This document shows positions 35,321 to 43,402 of a DNA stretch of 64,000 nucleotides, one piece after another. The DNA comes from Bradyrhizobium campsiandrae (GTDB lineage: Bacteria; Pseudomonadota; Alphaproteobacteria; Rhizobiales; Xanthobacteraceae). The position numbers were made by a program, and so were the translations under genes. The first letter of the stretch is position 1. Each line of letters begins with the position of its first letter. The notes beneath the pieces are model-generated. The model saw nothing but the letters and a program-made list of their open reading frames with translations. It made no database searches and had not been told where the DNA came from. The stretch lies in the NCBI RefSeq assembly GCF_014529705.1, contig NZ_JAANIH010000007.1, positions 1-64,000 of the forward strand, written 5' to 3'.

Positions 35321-35499
35321 CCGTCATTGCGAGCGCACGAACCTTCACGATTACCGCCGTCACCGCGTTCTTGCGCGCCTCGAAGGATGGCCGCAAGCGC
35401 ACCGCCGACCCATCCTTCGAGGCTTCACCTTGCGATGTTGGGCATCGCAAGGCTCGTACCTCCAGCGACAACCGCTTCGCGGTTGCGCGGGGATGACGG
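35321..35499. repeat. Mosaic intergenic repeat
   Basis: It starts with CCGTCATTGCGAGCGCACGA, a fragment of the family at 10276. It continues with GCGCCTCGAAGGATGG paired to CCATCCTTCGAGGC, of the family at 31835. CTTGCGATG and CATCGCAAGG follow, and it ends GGGGATGACGG. It looks like one element inserted next to or into another, between the binding-protein gene and livH. Confidence 0.75.
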
Positions 35500-35512
35500 C
35501 GGTGGCTGTAGC

Positions 35513-36757
35513 TTACTTCATCGGCCAGATCGCCTCGGCGATCGCGGCCTGCGGCGGGAAGATGGTGACGAACTTGCCGCCGACATATTGCAGCAGTACC
35601 GGGTCGGCGTCGTTGTTCTGGCCCATCTCGTCGAACTTCACGCGCTTCCAAGGCATGATGGTCTGCTCGCCCGGGATGTCGGTCGCGGCCAGCGCGTCGC
35701 GGATCTTCTCGCCGTCGGTCGACTTGGCCCGGCTGATGGCGTCGGCGAGGATGATCAGGCCCATGAACTGGCGCGAGGTGAGGTCGTTGAAATCCTTGCC
35801 CGAGCGCGCCTTGAACATCTCGTTGATCTTGCCGACCATCGGCCGCTTCTGCGCAAGGTCGAGCGAGAAGGTGCCGCGGGAGATCACGCCTTCGAGCTTG
35901 TCGCCGACCGCATCATAGAGCGCCTTCTCGGAGAAACCGGCGTCCTGCGCCACGATCGCGTTCGGCTTGTAGCCGAGCTCGGCCATGGTCTTGACCAGCA
36001 GAATACCGTCGGTGGTGTAGCTCGAGGGCATCAGCACGTCGGCATTGGCGGTCTTGAGCTGCTGCACCTCGGCCGAGAGCGAGGGCGAGTTGGCGCGGTA
36101 CTTGATGTCGGAGACGATCTTGTAACCGCGCTCGCCGGCGATCTTGGCCTGGGCGTTGCCGGAGTCGGTGCCGAAGATGGTGTCCTCGTGGAACAGCGCC
36201 AGCGTCTCGATCTTGGTGCCCTTCTTCTTCAGGGCGTCGAAGAAGTCGAACATGGCGGCCGAGTACATTTCGTCATGCGGGGCGGCGCGGAAGTAATATT
36301 TGAGGCCACGGCGATGCAGGCTCGGCGAGGAGTTGTCGGCCGAGACGAACGGGATCTGGTAGCGTTCGCAGATCTGGCTGACGGTGACGGCCACCGCGCT
36401 CTGATAGGTGCCGATGATGGCGGAGACCTTCTCCTGCGTGATCAGGCGCTCGGCTTCGGCACGCCCCTTCTGCGGATCGGCCTGGTGGTCGGCGAAGACG
36501 AGACGCACCTTGGCGCCGCCGAGGCCCGGCAGGCCCTCGCCCTTGGCCAGCGGGAGATCGAAATCGGTGTCCTTGTTGATGACTTCGAGCGCGGTCTCGT
36601 AGGCCTTCTGCGCATCGACGCCCTGCTGTGCGCTGCCGCCGGAGAACGGGTAGATCACGCCGATCACGACTTCGGAAGTCTGGGCGCGCGCTGCGAGCGG
36701 CACCAGCGCGGCGGTGGCGGTGGCGCCGAGCAGAACATCGCGGCGAGAGATCGTCAT
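35513..36757 (-). CDS. ABC transporter periplasmic substrate-binding protein (Liv type)
   Basis: A 414-residue exported binding protein. The leader MTISRRDVLLGATATAALVPLAARA has a twin-arginine-like SRRDVLL, so Tat export is possible, with cleavage after ARA near residue 25. The mature part (EVVIGVIYPFSGGSAQQGVDA, IIGTYQSAVAVTVSQICERY, ISRGTFSLDLAQKRP) is the type I periplasmic-binding fold of LivK/amide-binding proteins. It delivers the ligand to LivHMGF. The ligand is unknown; neighbouring amidohydrolase and hydroxyacid dehydrogenase genes suggest a carbamoylated, amide-bearing or hydroxy acid. Confidence 0.9.
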   Translation of the reverse strand: MTISRRDVLLGATATAALVPLAARAQTSEVVIGVIYPFSGGSAQQGVDAQKAYETALEVINKDTDFDLPLAKGEGLPGLGGAKVRLVFADHQADPQKGRAEAERLITQEKVSAIIGTYQSAVAVTVSQICERYQIPFVSADNSSPSLHRRGLKYYFRAAPHDEMYSAAMFDFFDALKKKGTKIETLALFHEDTIFGTDSGNAQAKIAGERGYKIVSDIKYRANSPSLSAEVQQLKTANADVLMPSSYTTDGILLVKTMAELGYKPNAIVAQDAGFSEKALYDAVGDKLEGVISRGTFSLDLAQKRPMVGKINEMFKARSGKDFNDLTSRQFMGLIILADAISRAKSTDGEKIRDALAATDIPGEQTIMPWKRVKFDEMGQNNDADPVLLQYVGGKFVTIFPPQAAIAEAIWPMK

Positions 36758-36847
36758 GGCAGAGTCCCCTATTGCTAAATTTTGCGCGTATCGAATGAAG
36801 CGATTGACGAAGAGCGTAAAGCCTGAAGAAGCAGCAAATGCTGCCCA

Positions 36848-37663
36848 CTAAATCACGGCCATATTCCTGTTCTTCAGATCGGTGACCAACATCAAGCCCG
36901 GCGAATGGGTAATTGCGAACGGGACCTTGGCAGCGTTGATGACAGATTGCGGCGTCACGCCGCAGGCCCAGAATACCGGGATCTCGTCATCCGCGACAGG
37001 CACGGGGTCGCCATAGTCCGGCTTGGCGATGTCCTTGATGCCGATCAGATGAGGATGGCCGAGATGCACGGGCGCACCGTGCACGGCGGGATACCGCGAG
37101 GTGATTTGCACGGCGCGAATCGCGTCCGCCGGCTTGAACGGGCGCATCGAGACCACCATCGGTCCGGCGAACGGCCCAGATGCGCCGCAGGCAATGTTGG
37201 TGCGGTACATCGGCACGCGCACGTTCTGCTCGATGTGGCGGATCGGCATGCCCTCCTCGAGCAGCGCCTCCTCGAACGAGAAAGAGCAACCGAGCACGAA
37301 GGTCACCAGATCGTCACGCCAGTGGCTCGTCACGTCGGTCGGCTCGTCGACGACTTCGCCGTCGCGCCAGACGCGGTAGCGCGGCACGTCGGTGCGGATG
37401 TCGAGATCGGCGCCGAGCGCCGGGATGTGCGGGCTACCGACATCGGACATGCCGATGATCGGACACGGTTTCGGATTGAGTTGGCAGAAGCGGTGAAAGG
37501 CGCTGGCGTATTCCGCCGGCAGAATCGCCAGATTGCCCTGGACGTAGCCGGGGGCCACCCCGGCGGTAGAGCCAACTTGGCCCCCGCGATAAGCCAGCCG
37601 CGCCTGGCGGCTCGCGAGCGTGTCGGGTGTTTCAGTTTGCTGCGCTGCCACCAAAACAGTCAT
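36848..37663 (-). CDS. DUF1445 putative hydro-lyase (YcsI / D-glutamate cyclase-like)
   Basis: A 271-residue protein of the DUF1445 family. Conserved stretches are [74 protein letters not shown] and [10 protein letters not shown]. Members are annotated as putative hydro-lyases, and the mammalian relative is D-glutamate cyclase. It would act on a small amino or hydroxy acid in the cytosol. It heads the minus-strand operon with the binding protein and Liv transporter, 90 bases apart, and is divergent from lysR. It is therefore probably co-regulated with uptake of its own substrate. Confidence 0.87.
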   Translation of the reverse strand: MTVLVAAQQTETPDTLASRQARLAYRGGQVGSTAGVAPGYVQGNLAILPAEYASAFHRFCQLNPKPCPIIGMSDVGSPHIPALGADLDIRTDVPRYRVWRDGEVVDEPTDVTSHWRDDLVTFVLGCSFSFEEALLEEGMPIRHIEQNVRVPMYRTNIACGASGPFAGPMVVSMRPFKPADAIRAVQITSRYPAVHGAPVHLGHPHLIGIKDIAKPDYGDPVPVADDEIPVFWACGVTPQSVINAAKVPFAITHSPGLMLVTDLKNRNMAVI

Positions 37664-37744
37664 GCGATCGACCTGCCTATAAACTCGACAAAGACAGCCA
37701 ACACCAAGCGTGCTATAAAGTCTAATCTTCCTTTCTAATCGATA

Positions 37745-37765
37745 TCGATAAATTTAATTTATCGA
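37745..37765. promoter_or_regulatory. Palindrome before lysR, candidate LysR-binding site
   Basis: TCGATAAAT and ATTTATCGA form perfect 9-base arms around the 3-base centre TTA. The site is 17 bases before the lysR ATG and 82 bases from the divergent hydro-lyase start. It lies in an AT-rich patch unlike its surroundings. Symmetry and placement fit a LysR-type autoregulatory site controlling both directions. Confidence 0.6.
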
Positions 37766-37782
37766 GCAGGAAAATCCTTCCA

Positions 37783-38700
37783 ATGCTGGACTTCAGGTCG
37801 ATCGAAACCTTCCTTTGGGTTGTGAAGCTCGGCAGCTTCCGCGGCGCCGCGGCACGACTCAATACGACCCAGCCGGCGATCTCCCAGCGCATCGCCCAGC
37901 TCGAGCGCGAGATGGGCGTCAAACTGCTGAACCGCGATCATCGCGTGGCCTCGCCGACCCCGAGCGGACGGCAGATGATGGTCTATGCCGAGAAGCTGAT
38001 CGGCCTGCGCGCCGCGATGATGGCCGAGATCGGCGATCGCTCGGCGATGCGCGGCGTGATGCGGCTCGGTGTCGCCGAAACCATCGTGCACACCTGGCTG
38101 CCGCGGCTGGTGAAGAGCGTCAACGAGATCTATCCGAACCTGTCGCTGGAGATCGAGGTCGACATCACGCCGAACCTCACCGCGCGACTGCTCGCACAGG
38201 AGATCGAACTTGCTTTCGTGGTCGGACCCTTGTCGGCCTCGGGCGTGCACAACCGCACGCTCGCCGACTATCCGATCGGCTTTCTGGCGAGCCCATCGCT
38301 CGGGCTCGGTCATGGGCCGGTGACGCCTGCCGATCTCGCGCGGTTTCCGATCATCACCTTCCCGCGCAAGACCAGGCCCTATGAGGTCGTGCGCGAGGTG
38401 TTCGATCGGCCGGATCTGCCGCCGATTCGCTTGCATGCCTCCGCATCGCTTGCGACCGTGATTCACATGGCGGTGGAAGGGCTCGGCATCGCCGTCATTC
38501 CTGACGCCATCGTCGAGAACGAACTCGCCGACGGCCGGCTGCAATTGCTCGACACCGATCTGGAGATCGCACCGCTGACATTCACGGCAAGCTGGCTCGC
38601 CTCGCCTGACGTGATCGCGGTCGAGCGCGTCGCCGAGCTTGCATGTCAGATTGCGCAGAGCAGCCTCGCGGTTGACGCGCCCGCGCTGGCGCGTCATTGA
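37783..38700 (+). CDS. LysR family transcriptional regulator
   Basis: A 305-residue LysR-type regulator. The winged helix-turn-helix is at residues 1-60 (FRGAAARLNTTQPAISQRIAQLE). A linker helix and the periplasmic-binding-like effector domain (about 90-295) follow, with VAETIVHTWLPRLVKSV and FPRKTRPYEVVREVF. It probably senses the substrate or an intermediate of the divergent transport and catabolic genes. It leads a plus-strand operon with the amidohydrolase and two dehydrogenases, with gaps of 32, 12 and 11 bases. The palindrome at 37745 overlaps its promoter region. Confidence 0.92.
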   Translation: MLDFRSIETFLWVVKLGSFRGAAARLNTTQPAISQRIAQLEREMGVKLLNRDHRVASPTPSGRQMMVYAEKLIGLRAAMMAEIGDRSAMRGVMRLGVAETIVHTWLPRLVKSVNEIYPNLSLEIEVDITPNLTARLLAQEIELAFVVGPLSASGVHNRTLADYPIGFLASPSLGLGHGPVTPADLARFPIITFPRKTRPYEVVREVFDRPDLPPIRLHASASLATVIHMAVEGLGIAVIPDAIVENELADGRLQLLDTDLEIAPLTFTASWLASPDVIAVERVAELACQIAQSSLAVDAPALARH

Positions 38701-38732
38701 AAAAGCGCCGGACAAGATGAGAGACAGAACGC

Positions 38733-39983
38733 ATGAGCCGAGCCGCGACCAACCTGCAAATCGATTCCGCCCGCCTGTGGGGCTCCATCCACGAGACCGC
38801 GCAATTCGGCGGGACGGCCAAGGGCGGTGTGCGGCGGCTGACGCTGAGCAGCGAAGACAAGCAGGTCCGCGACTGGTTCCGAAAAGCCTGTGAGAACGCC
38901 GGCCTCGAAGTCCATGTCGATGCGCTCGGCTCGCAGTTCGGCCTGCGCAAGGGCCGCGACATGTCGAAGCTGCCCGTCGGCATCGGCTCGCATCTCGACA
39001 CCCAGCCGACCGGCGGCAAGTATGACGGCATTCTGGGCACGCTCGGCGCACTCGAAGTGATCCGTACGCTAAACGACGCCGGCATCGAGACCGAAGCGCC
39101 GATCTGCATCGTCAACTGGACCAATGAAGAGGGCTCGCGCTTCGCGCCGGCGATGATGGCCTCCGCCGCCTATGTCGGCGATTTCACCACTGACGACATC
39201 CTCTCGCGCAAGGATATCGACGGCACGACCGTCGGCCAGGCGCTCGACAGCATCGGTTATCGCGGCGACAAGCCGGTCGGCTTCCAGAAGCTCGGCTGCT
39301 TCGTCGAGCTGCACATCGAGCAGGGTCCGATTCTGGAAGCCGAAGGCAAGACCATCGGTGTGGTCGATTCCGGCCAGGGCGTGCTGTGGTACGACGGCAA
39401 GATTTCCGGCTTCGAGAGCCATGCAGGATCGACCCCGATGCCGCTGCGGCGGGATGCGCTCGCAACGCTCTCCGAGATCGTTCTCGCGATGGAGGCGATT
39501 GCCAAAAAGCACGGGCCGAACGCCGTCGGCACCATCGGTGAGGCGGTGATCGCAAATCCCTCGCGCAACGTCATTCCCGGCGAGATCGCCTTCACCATGG
39601 ACTGCCGCAGCGCCGACGGCGCGGTCATGGATGCGCTCGATCGCGATCTGCGCACCGCGATTGCCGAGATCGCCGCTCGCCGCAAGGTCGACGTAAAGAT
39701 CGATCTGGTCTGGCGCAAGCCGCCGACGCATTTCGATCCCAAGCTGATCGCGGCGGTTGAGAACGCCGCGAAGACGCTCGGCTATTCGTCTCGCCGCATC
39801 ACCTCCGGCGCCGGTCACGACGCCTGCAACCTCAACACGATCATGCCGGCGGCGATGGTGTTCGTGCCCTGCAAGGACGGCATCAGCCATAACGAGCTGG
39901 AAGATGCCACGCAGGGCGACTGCGCTGCGGGCACCAACGTGCTGATGCACACCGTACTGGCGATCGCCGGCGTGGCATCCTGA
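38733..39983 (+). CDS. Zn-dependent M20 amidohydrolase (N-carbamoyl-L-amino-acid hydrolase / allantoate amidohydrolase type)
   Basis: A 416-residue binuclear metalloenzyme. GIGSHLDTQPTGGKYDG has the first ligand His87 and the bridging Asp98, WTNEEGSRFAPAM gives Glu132/133, and VELHIEQGP and SGAGHDACNL supply later ligands and substrate residues. The family (HyuC, AmaB, AllC, beta-ureidopropionase) hydrolyses N-carbamoyl amino acids or allantoate to the free amine plus carbon dioxide and ammonia. The neighbouring hydroxyacid dehydrogenases recall ureidoglycolate metabolism, but no other purine-catabolism gene is visible. The exact substrate is open. Confidence 0.9.
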   Translation: MSRAATNLQIDSARLWGSIHETAQFGGTAKGGVRRLTLSSEDKQVRDWFRKACENAGLEVHVDALGSQFGLRKGRDMSKLPVGIGSHLDTQPTGGKYDGILGTLGALEVIRTLNDAGIETEAPICIVNWTNEEGSRFAPAMMASAAYVGDFTTDDILSRKDIDGTTVGQALDSIGYRGDKPVGFQKLGCFVELHIEQGPILEAEGKTIGVVDSGQGVLWYDGKISGFESHAGSTPMPLRRDALATLSEIVLAMEAIAKKHGPNAVGTIGEAVIANPSRNVIPGEIAFTMDCRSADGAVMDALDRDLRTAIAEIAARRKVDVKIDLVWRKPPTHFDPKLIAAVENAAKTLGYSSRRITSGAGHDACNLNTIMPAAMVFVPCKDGISHNELEDATQGDCAAGTNVLMHTVLAIAGVAS

Positions 39984-39995
39984 TCGGAGACAGAC

Positions 39996-40907
39996 ATGCG
40001 TGGAGTTTTCGTCGACGCCAACGAGGCGCTCGCCGTCATCATGGAGCGGCTGGAAAAGCCTGGTGATCCCAAGGTGCGGATCCACCGGGATCCGGACATC
40101 AAGCCTGAGCAATATCCTGAAATTCTCGATGGCGCCGAGATCGCGATCGTGGACCACACGGCGCTTCCGACCGAGGTCGCGAAGAAGTGCACGGGCCTGA
40201 AGCATGTCGTATTCCTCGGCACCGGCGCACGCAGCTACATGAATCCGGAGGAACTGGCCGAGCTCGGCATCTCCGTGCATCTGATCAAGGGCTATGGCGA
40301 CACCGCGGTGGCGGAATCCGCGATCGCGCTGATGTGGGCCTCGGCCCGCGTCATCGCGATGATGGATCGCGAGATGCGCGCCGGAAACTGGCTGCGCGAG
40401 GACGGCATGCAGCTCACCGGCAAGACGCTCGGCTTGATCGGCTTCGGCGGCATCGCCGCCGAGGTCGCGCGCATCGCATCCGGCAGCGGCATGAAGGTGA
40501 TCGCCTGGAACCGCTCGCCGAAGAGCCATCCGGGCGTCGAATTCACCGATCTCGATACGCTGCTGGCACGGAGCGACGTCGTATCGTTGCACCTGCTGCT
40601 CAACGACGAAACGCGCGGCATGATCACGCGCGAGATGATCGCGAAGATGAAGCCGGGTGTCGTCTTCATCAACACCGCCCGCGGCGCCATCGTCGACGAG
40701 CAGGCGATGATCGACGCGTTGAAGTCGGGTCACATTCGTCATGCCGGCCTGGATGTCTTCAACATCGAGCCGTTGCCGGCGGACCATCCGCTGACCACGA
40801 TCCCGAACGTGACGCTGTCGGCGCACTCGGCCTTCCGCACGCCGGAGGCCAGCGAGAACCTGATTGAAGCGGCATGGGTTCATTGCCGCCGGATCGTGAA
40901 AGGATAA
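39996..40907 (+). CDS. D-isomer-specific 2-hydroxyacid dehydrogenase
   Basis: A 303-residue NAD(P)-dependent dehydrogenase. The cofactor motif LGLIGFGGIAAEVAR is in the second domain. MKPGVVFINTARGAIVDEQAMIDAL carries the catalytic Arg, HAGLDVFNIEPLPADHPLT carries the Glu, and LSAHSAFRTPEA carries the His. It should interconvert a D-2-hydroxy acid with its 2-oxo acid (glyoxylate/hydroxypyruvate reductase-like). It sits 12 bases after the amidohydrolase and 11 before the next dehydrogenase, so the three are co-translated. Confidence 0.88.
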   Translation: MRGVFVDANEALAVIMERLEKPGDPKVRIHRDPDIKPEQYPEILDGAEIAIVDHTALPTEVAKKCTGLKHVVFLGTGARSYMNPEELAELGISVHLIKGYGDTAVAESAIALMWASARVIAMMDREMRAGNWLREDGMQLTGKTLGLIGFGGIAAEVARIASGSGMKVIAWNRSPKSHPGVEFTDLDTLLARSDVVSLHLLLNDETRGMITREMIAKMKPGVVFINTARGAIVDEQAMIDALKSGHIRHAGLDVFNIEPLPADHPLTTIPNVTLSAHSAFRTPEASENLIEAAWVHCRRIVKG

Positions 40908-40918
40908 GAGCAAGAACA

Positions 40919-41992
40919 ATGGCCGACTATCGCACCATCAAGGCAGAACCGCTCACCAACGCCGTCCGCGCCATCGTCAAGGCCGGCGGCTCCTCGGACC
41001 GCGAAGCCGAGCTCGTCTCAACCAATCTCGTCGAGGCCAATCTTAGGGGGCATGACTCCCACGGCGTCGGCATGATCCCGCGCTATGTCCAAAGCGTCGT
41101 CAACGGCGGCCTCGCCGTGAACGCGCACGTCAAGACCGTGCTCGACACCGGCCCCCTGCTCACCCTCGACGGCCTCACCGGCTACGGCCAGGTGATCGGC
41201 CATGAAGCGATGGAGCTGGCGGCGGAGCGCGCCAAGCAGAACGGCGTATGTCTCGTCGGCCTGTCCAACGCGCATCACATCGGCCGCATCGGCCACTGGG
41301 CCGAGCAGTGCATCGGCCACGGGCTGGTCTCGATCCACTTCGTCAACGTGATCTCGCGTCCGATCGTGGCGCCCTGGGGCGGCAGCGATGCGCGTCACGG
41401 CACCAATCCGTTCTGCGTCGGCATCCCGCGCCGGGGCAAGGAGCCGATCGTGCTCGACTTCGCCACCAGCAGGATCGCGCAAGGCAAGACCCGCGTCGCC
41501 CACAACAAGGGCGTCGAGCTCGAGCCCGGCACCATCATCGACAATGAAGGCAATCCAACGGTCAACCCGCGCTACACCGTGATCCCGCCCTACGGCGCCA
41601 TCCTGCCGTTCGGCGAGCACAAGGGTTCGGGCCTGGCGCTCGTCTGCGAAATTCTCGGCGGCGCACTCTCCGGCGGGCAGGTGGTCAAGGGCCCGTCCGA
41701 CGGCAAGTACAACGTCCTCAACGGCATGCTTTCGATCGTCATCGATCCGGACAAGCTCGGCACCGGCGAGAATCTCGCGCGCGAAGTCGAAAGTTTCGTC
41801 GCCTGGCACACCAGCTCGCCGCCCGCGCCCGGCGTCGACAAGGTCAAGATCGCCGGCGAGCCCGAGCGTGAGACCAAGAAGAAGCGCCTGGCCGAGGGCA
41901 TTCCGGTCGATCCGACCACCTGGCAGGAAATCCTGGAGGCCGGCAAGAAGTTCGGGCTGGATCCGGCGGCGATCGAGAAGATCGCGGGGTAG
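40919..41992 (+). CDS. Malate/lactate dehydrogenase family (Ldh2), YbiC/HcxB-like hydroxycarboxylate dehydrogenase
   Basis: A 357-residue NAD(P)-dependent enzyme unrelated to Rossmann dehydrogenases. The segments GHDSHGVGMIPRYV, NAHHIGRIGHWAEQC and DARHGTNPFCVGIPR are strikingly like E. coli YbiC (hydroxycarboxylate dehydrogenase B) as I remember it. The fold also includes ureidoglycolate dehydrogenase AllD. It interconverts 2-oxo and 2-hydroxy acids. I took ATG 40919 rather than 40874, which lies inside the previous gene. It ends the lysR operon. Confidence 0.88.
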   Translation: MADYRTIKAEPLTNAVRAIVKAGGSSDREAELVSTNLVEANLRGHDSHGVGMIPRYVQSVVNGGLAVNAHVKTVLDTGPLLTLDGLTGYGQVIGHEAMELAAERAKQNGVCLVGLSNAHHIGRIGHWAEQCIGHGLVSIHFVNVISRPIVAPWGGSDARHGTNPFCVGIPRRGKEPIVLDFATSRIAQGKTRVAHNKGVELEPGTIIDNEGNPTVNPRYTVIPPYGAILPFGEHKGSGLALVCEILGGALSGGQVVKGPSDGKYNVLNGMLSIVIDPDKLGTGENLAREVESFVAWHTSSPPAPGVDKVKIAGEPERETKKKRLAEGIPVDPTTWQEILEAGKKFGLDPAAIEKIAG

Positions 41993-42017
41993 CTGCGACC
42001 GAACCTTATGTTCAATA

Positions 42018-42157
42018 GTAGGGTGGGTTAGTCGTGCGGATGCGCGAAGCGCATCTGCGCGGCGTAACCCACCACTGTTCGTATCCGCGGAAACAGAAGA
42101 GGTGGGTTACGCCCAGCGGACCACGCTTCGCGCGGCCGCAGGGCTAACCCACCCTAC
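42018..42157. repeat. Palindromic repeat (GTAGGGTGGGTTAG family), copy 3
   Basis: Outer arms GTAGGGTGGGTTAG and CTAACCCACCCTAC. Inner arms are GGCGTAACCCACC and GGTGGGTTACGCC. It is almost the same layout as the copy at 7845. It fills the convergent spacer between the dehydrogenase and ttuC. Confidence 0.88.
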
Positions 42158-42173
42158 GCAGTGTCCCCTCGCC

Positions 42174-43247
42174 TCAATCCACCATATCCGCAACGGCCTT
42201 GCCACAAGCCGTGGTGTCGGCGTTGCCACCAAGATCCTTCGTCCGCAGCGTACGCTCGGCGAGCGTGCGCTCGATCGCCTCGACGATCGACTGGCCGGCG
42301 TCCTTCTCGCCGAGATGTTCGAGCATCATCGCGCCCGACCAGATCATGCCGATCGGGTTGGCGATGCCCTGCCCCGCGATATCGGGCGCCGAGCCGTGCA
42401 CCGGCTCGAACACCGACGGGAAATTGCCTTCGGGGTTGATGTTGCCCGACGGCGCGATGCCGATGGTGCCGGTGCAGGCCGGGCCGAGATCGGAGAGGAT
42501 GTCGCCGAACAGATTCGAGCCGACCACGACGTCGAACCAATCGGGATGCAGCACGAAGTTCGCGGTGAGAATGTCGATGTGGTACTTGTCCCACCTCACG
42601 CCCGGGAATGTCTTGGCCATCGCCTCCACGCGCTCGTCCCAATAGGGCATGGTGATGGAGATGCCGTTCGACTTCGTCGCCGAGGTCAGATGCTTCTTCG
42701 GCCGCGACTGCGCGAGCTCGAAAGCGAACTTCAGAATGCGGTCGACGCCGGTGCGGGTCATCACCGTCTGCTGCGTCACGAATTCGCGATCGGTGTCCGG
42801 GAACATACGGCCGCCGACCGAGGAATATTCACCTTCGGTGTTCTCGCGCACCACCCAGAAGTCGATGTCGCCGGGCTTGCGGCCCGCCAGCGGCGACGGC
42901 ACGCCGGGCATCAGCCGAACCGGGCGGAGATTGACATACTGGTCGAACTCGCGGCGGAACTTGATCAGCGAGCCCCACAGCGAGACGTGATCCGGAATTT
43001 TCGCCGGCCAGCCGACCGCGCCGAAATAGATCGCATCGTGCTTGCCGATCTTGTCCTTCCAGTCATCGGGCATCATCTGGCCGTGCTTCTCGTAATAGTC
43101 CCAGGACGAGAAGTCGAAATGATCGAAATGCAGCGACACGCCGTGCTTCTTGGCGGCTGCCTCCAAAACACGCTGGCCCTCCGGCATGACCTCCTTGCCG
43201 ATGCCATCGCCGGGGATGACCGCGATCCGGTATTGTTTCTTGCTCAT
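42174..43247 (-). CDS. ttuC: Tartrate dehydrogenase / D-malate dehydrogenase (decarboxylating)
   Basis: A 357-residue beta-decarboxylating dehydrogenase of the isopropylmalate dehydrogenase family. The N terminus RIAVIPGDGIGKEVMPEG, the substrate region DFWVVRENTEGEYSSVGGR, the metal-binding VVGSNLFGDILSDLGPA and the cofactor segment FEPVHGSAPDIAGQGIANP are intact. TtuC/DmlA enzymes oxidise tartrate or D-malate with NAD and Mn/Mg. I took ATG 43247, 90 bases inside a longer in-frame reading. It is divergent from the SDR at 43403. It may finish breakdown of dicarboxylic hydroxy acids made by the neighbouring cluster, but it could be independent. Confidence 0.87.
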   Translation of the reverse strand: MSKKQYRIAVIPGDGIGKEVMPEGQRVLEAAAKKHGVSLHFDHFDFSSWDYYEKHGQMMPDDWKDKIGKHDAIYFGAVGWPAKIPDHVSLWGSLIKFRREFDQYVNLRPVRLMPGVPSPLAGRKPGDIDFWVVRENTEGEYSSVGGRMFPDTDREFVTQQTVMTRTGVDRILKFAFELAQSRPKKHLTSATKSNGISITMPYWDERVEAMAKTFPGVRWDKYHIDILTANFVLHPDWFDVVVGSNLFGDILSDLGPACTGTIGIAPSGNINPEGNFPSVFEPVHGSAPDIAGQGIANPIGMIWSGAMMLEHLGEKDAGQSIVEAIERTLAERTLRTKDLGGNADTTACGKAVADMVD

Positions 43248-43402
43248 CGAGAACGTCCTTGGTTGGTCCGGCAGTCGCCGCCTTTCGATCGCATTGCAAT
43301 GGACCAAAGTCAGCGGCAGTGCAACGCTGCACTGCAATGTTGACCATGGCGCGACCGAGCGCCTACTGATTTCATCCTGTCCCCATCCTGCGAGTAACTC
43401 CC

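Noticed and set aside
38733..41992. A purine (allantoin) degradation operon based on AllC- and AllD-like folds
   Set aside because: The Ldh2 enzyme looks closer to YbiC/HcxB than to AllD, and no allantoinase, ureidoglycolate lyase or urease gene is visible.
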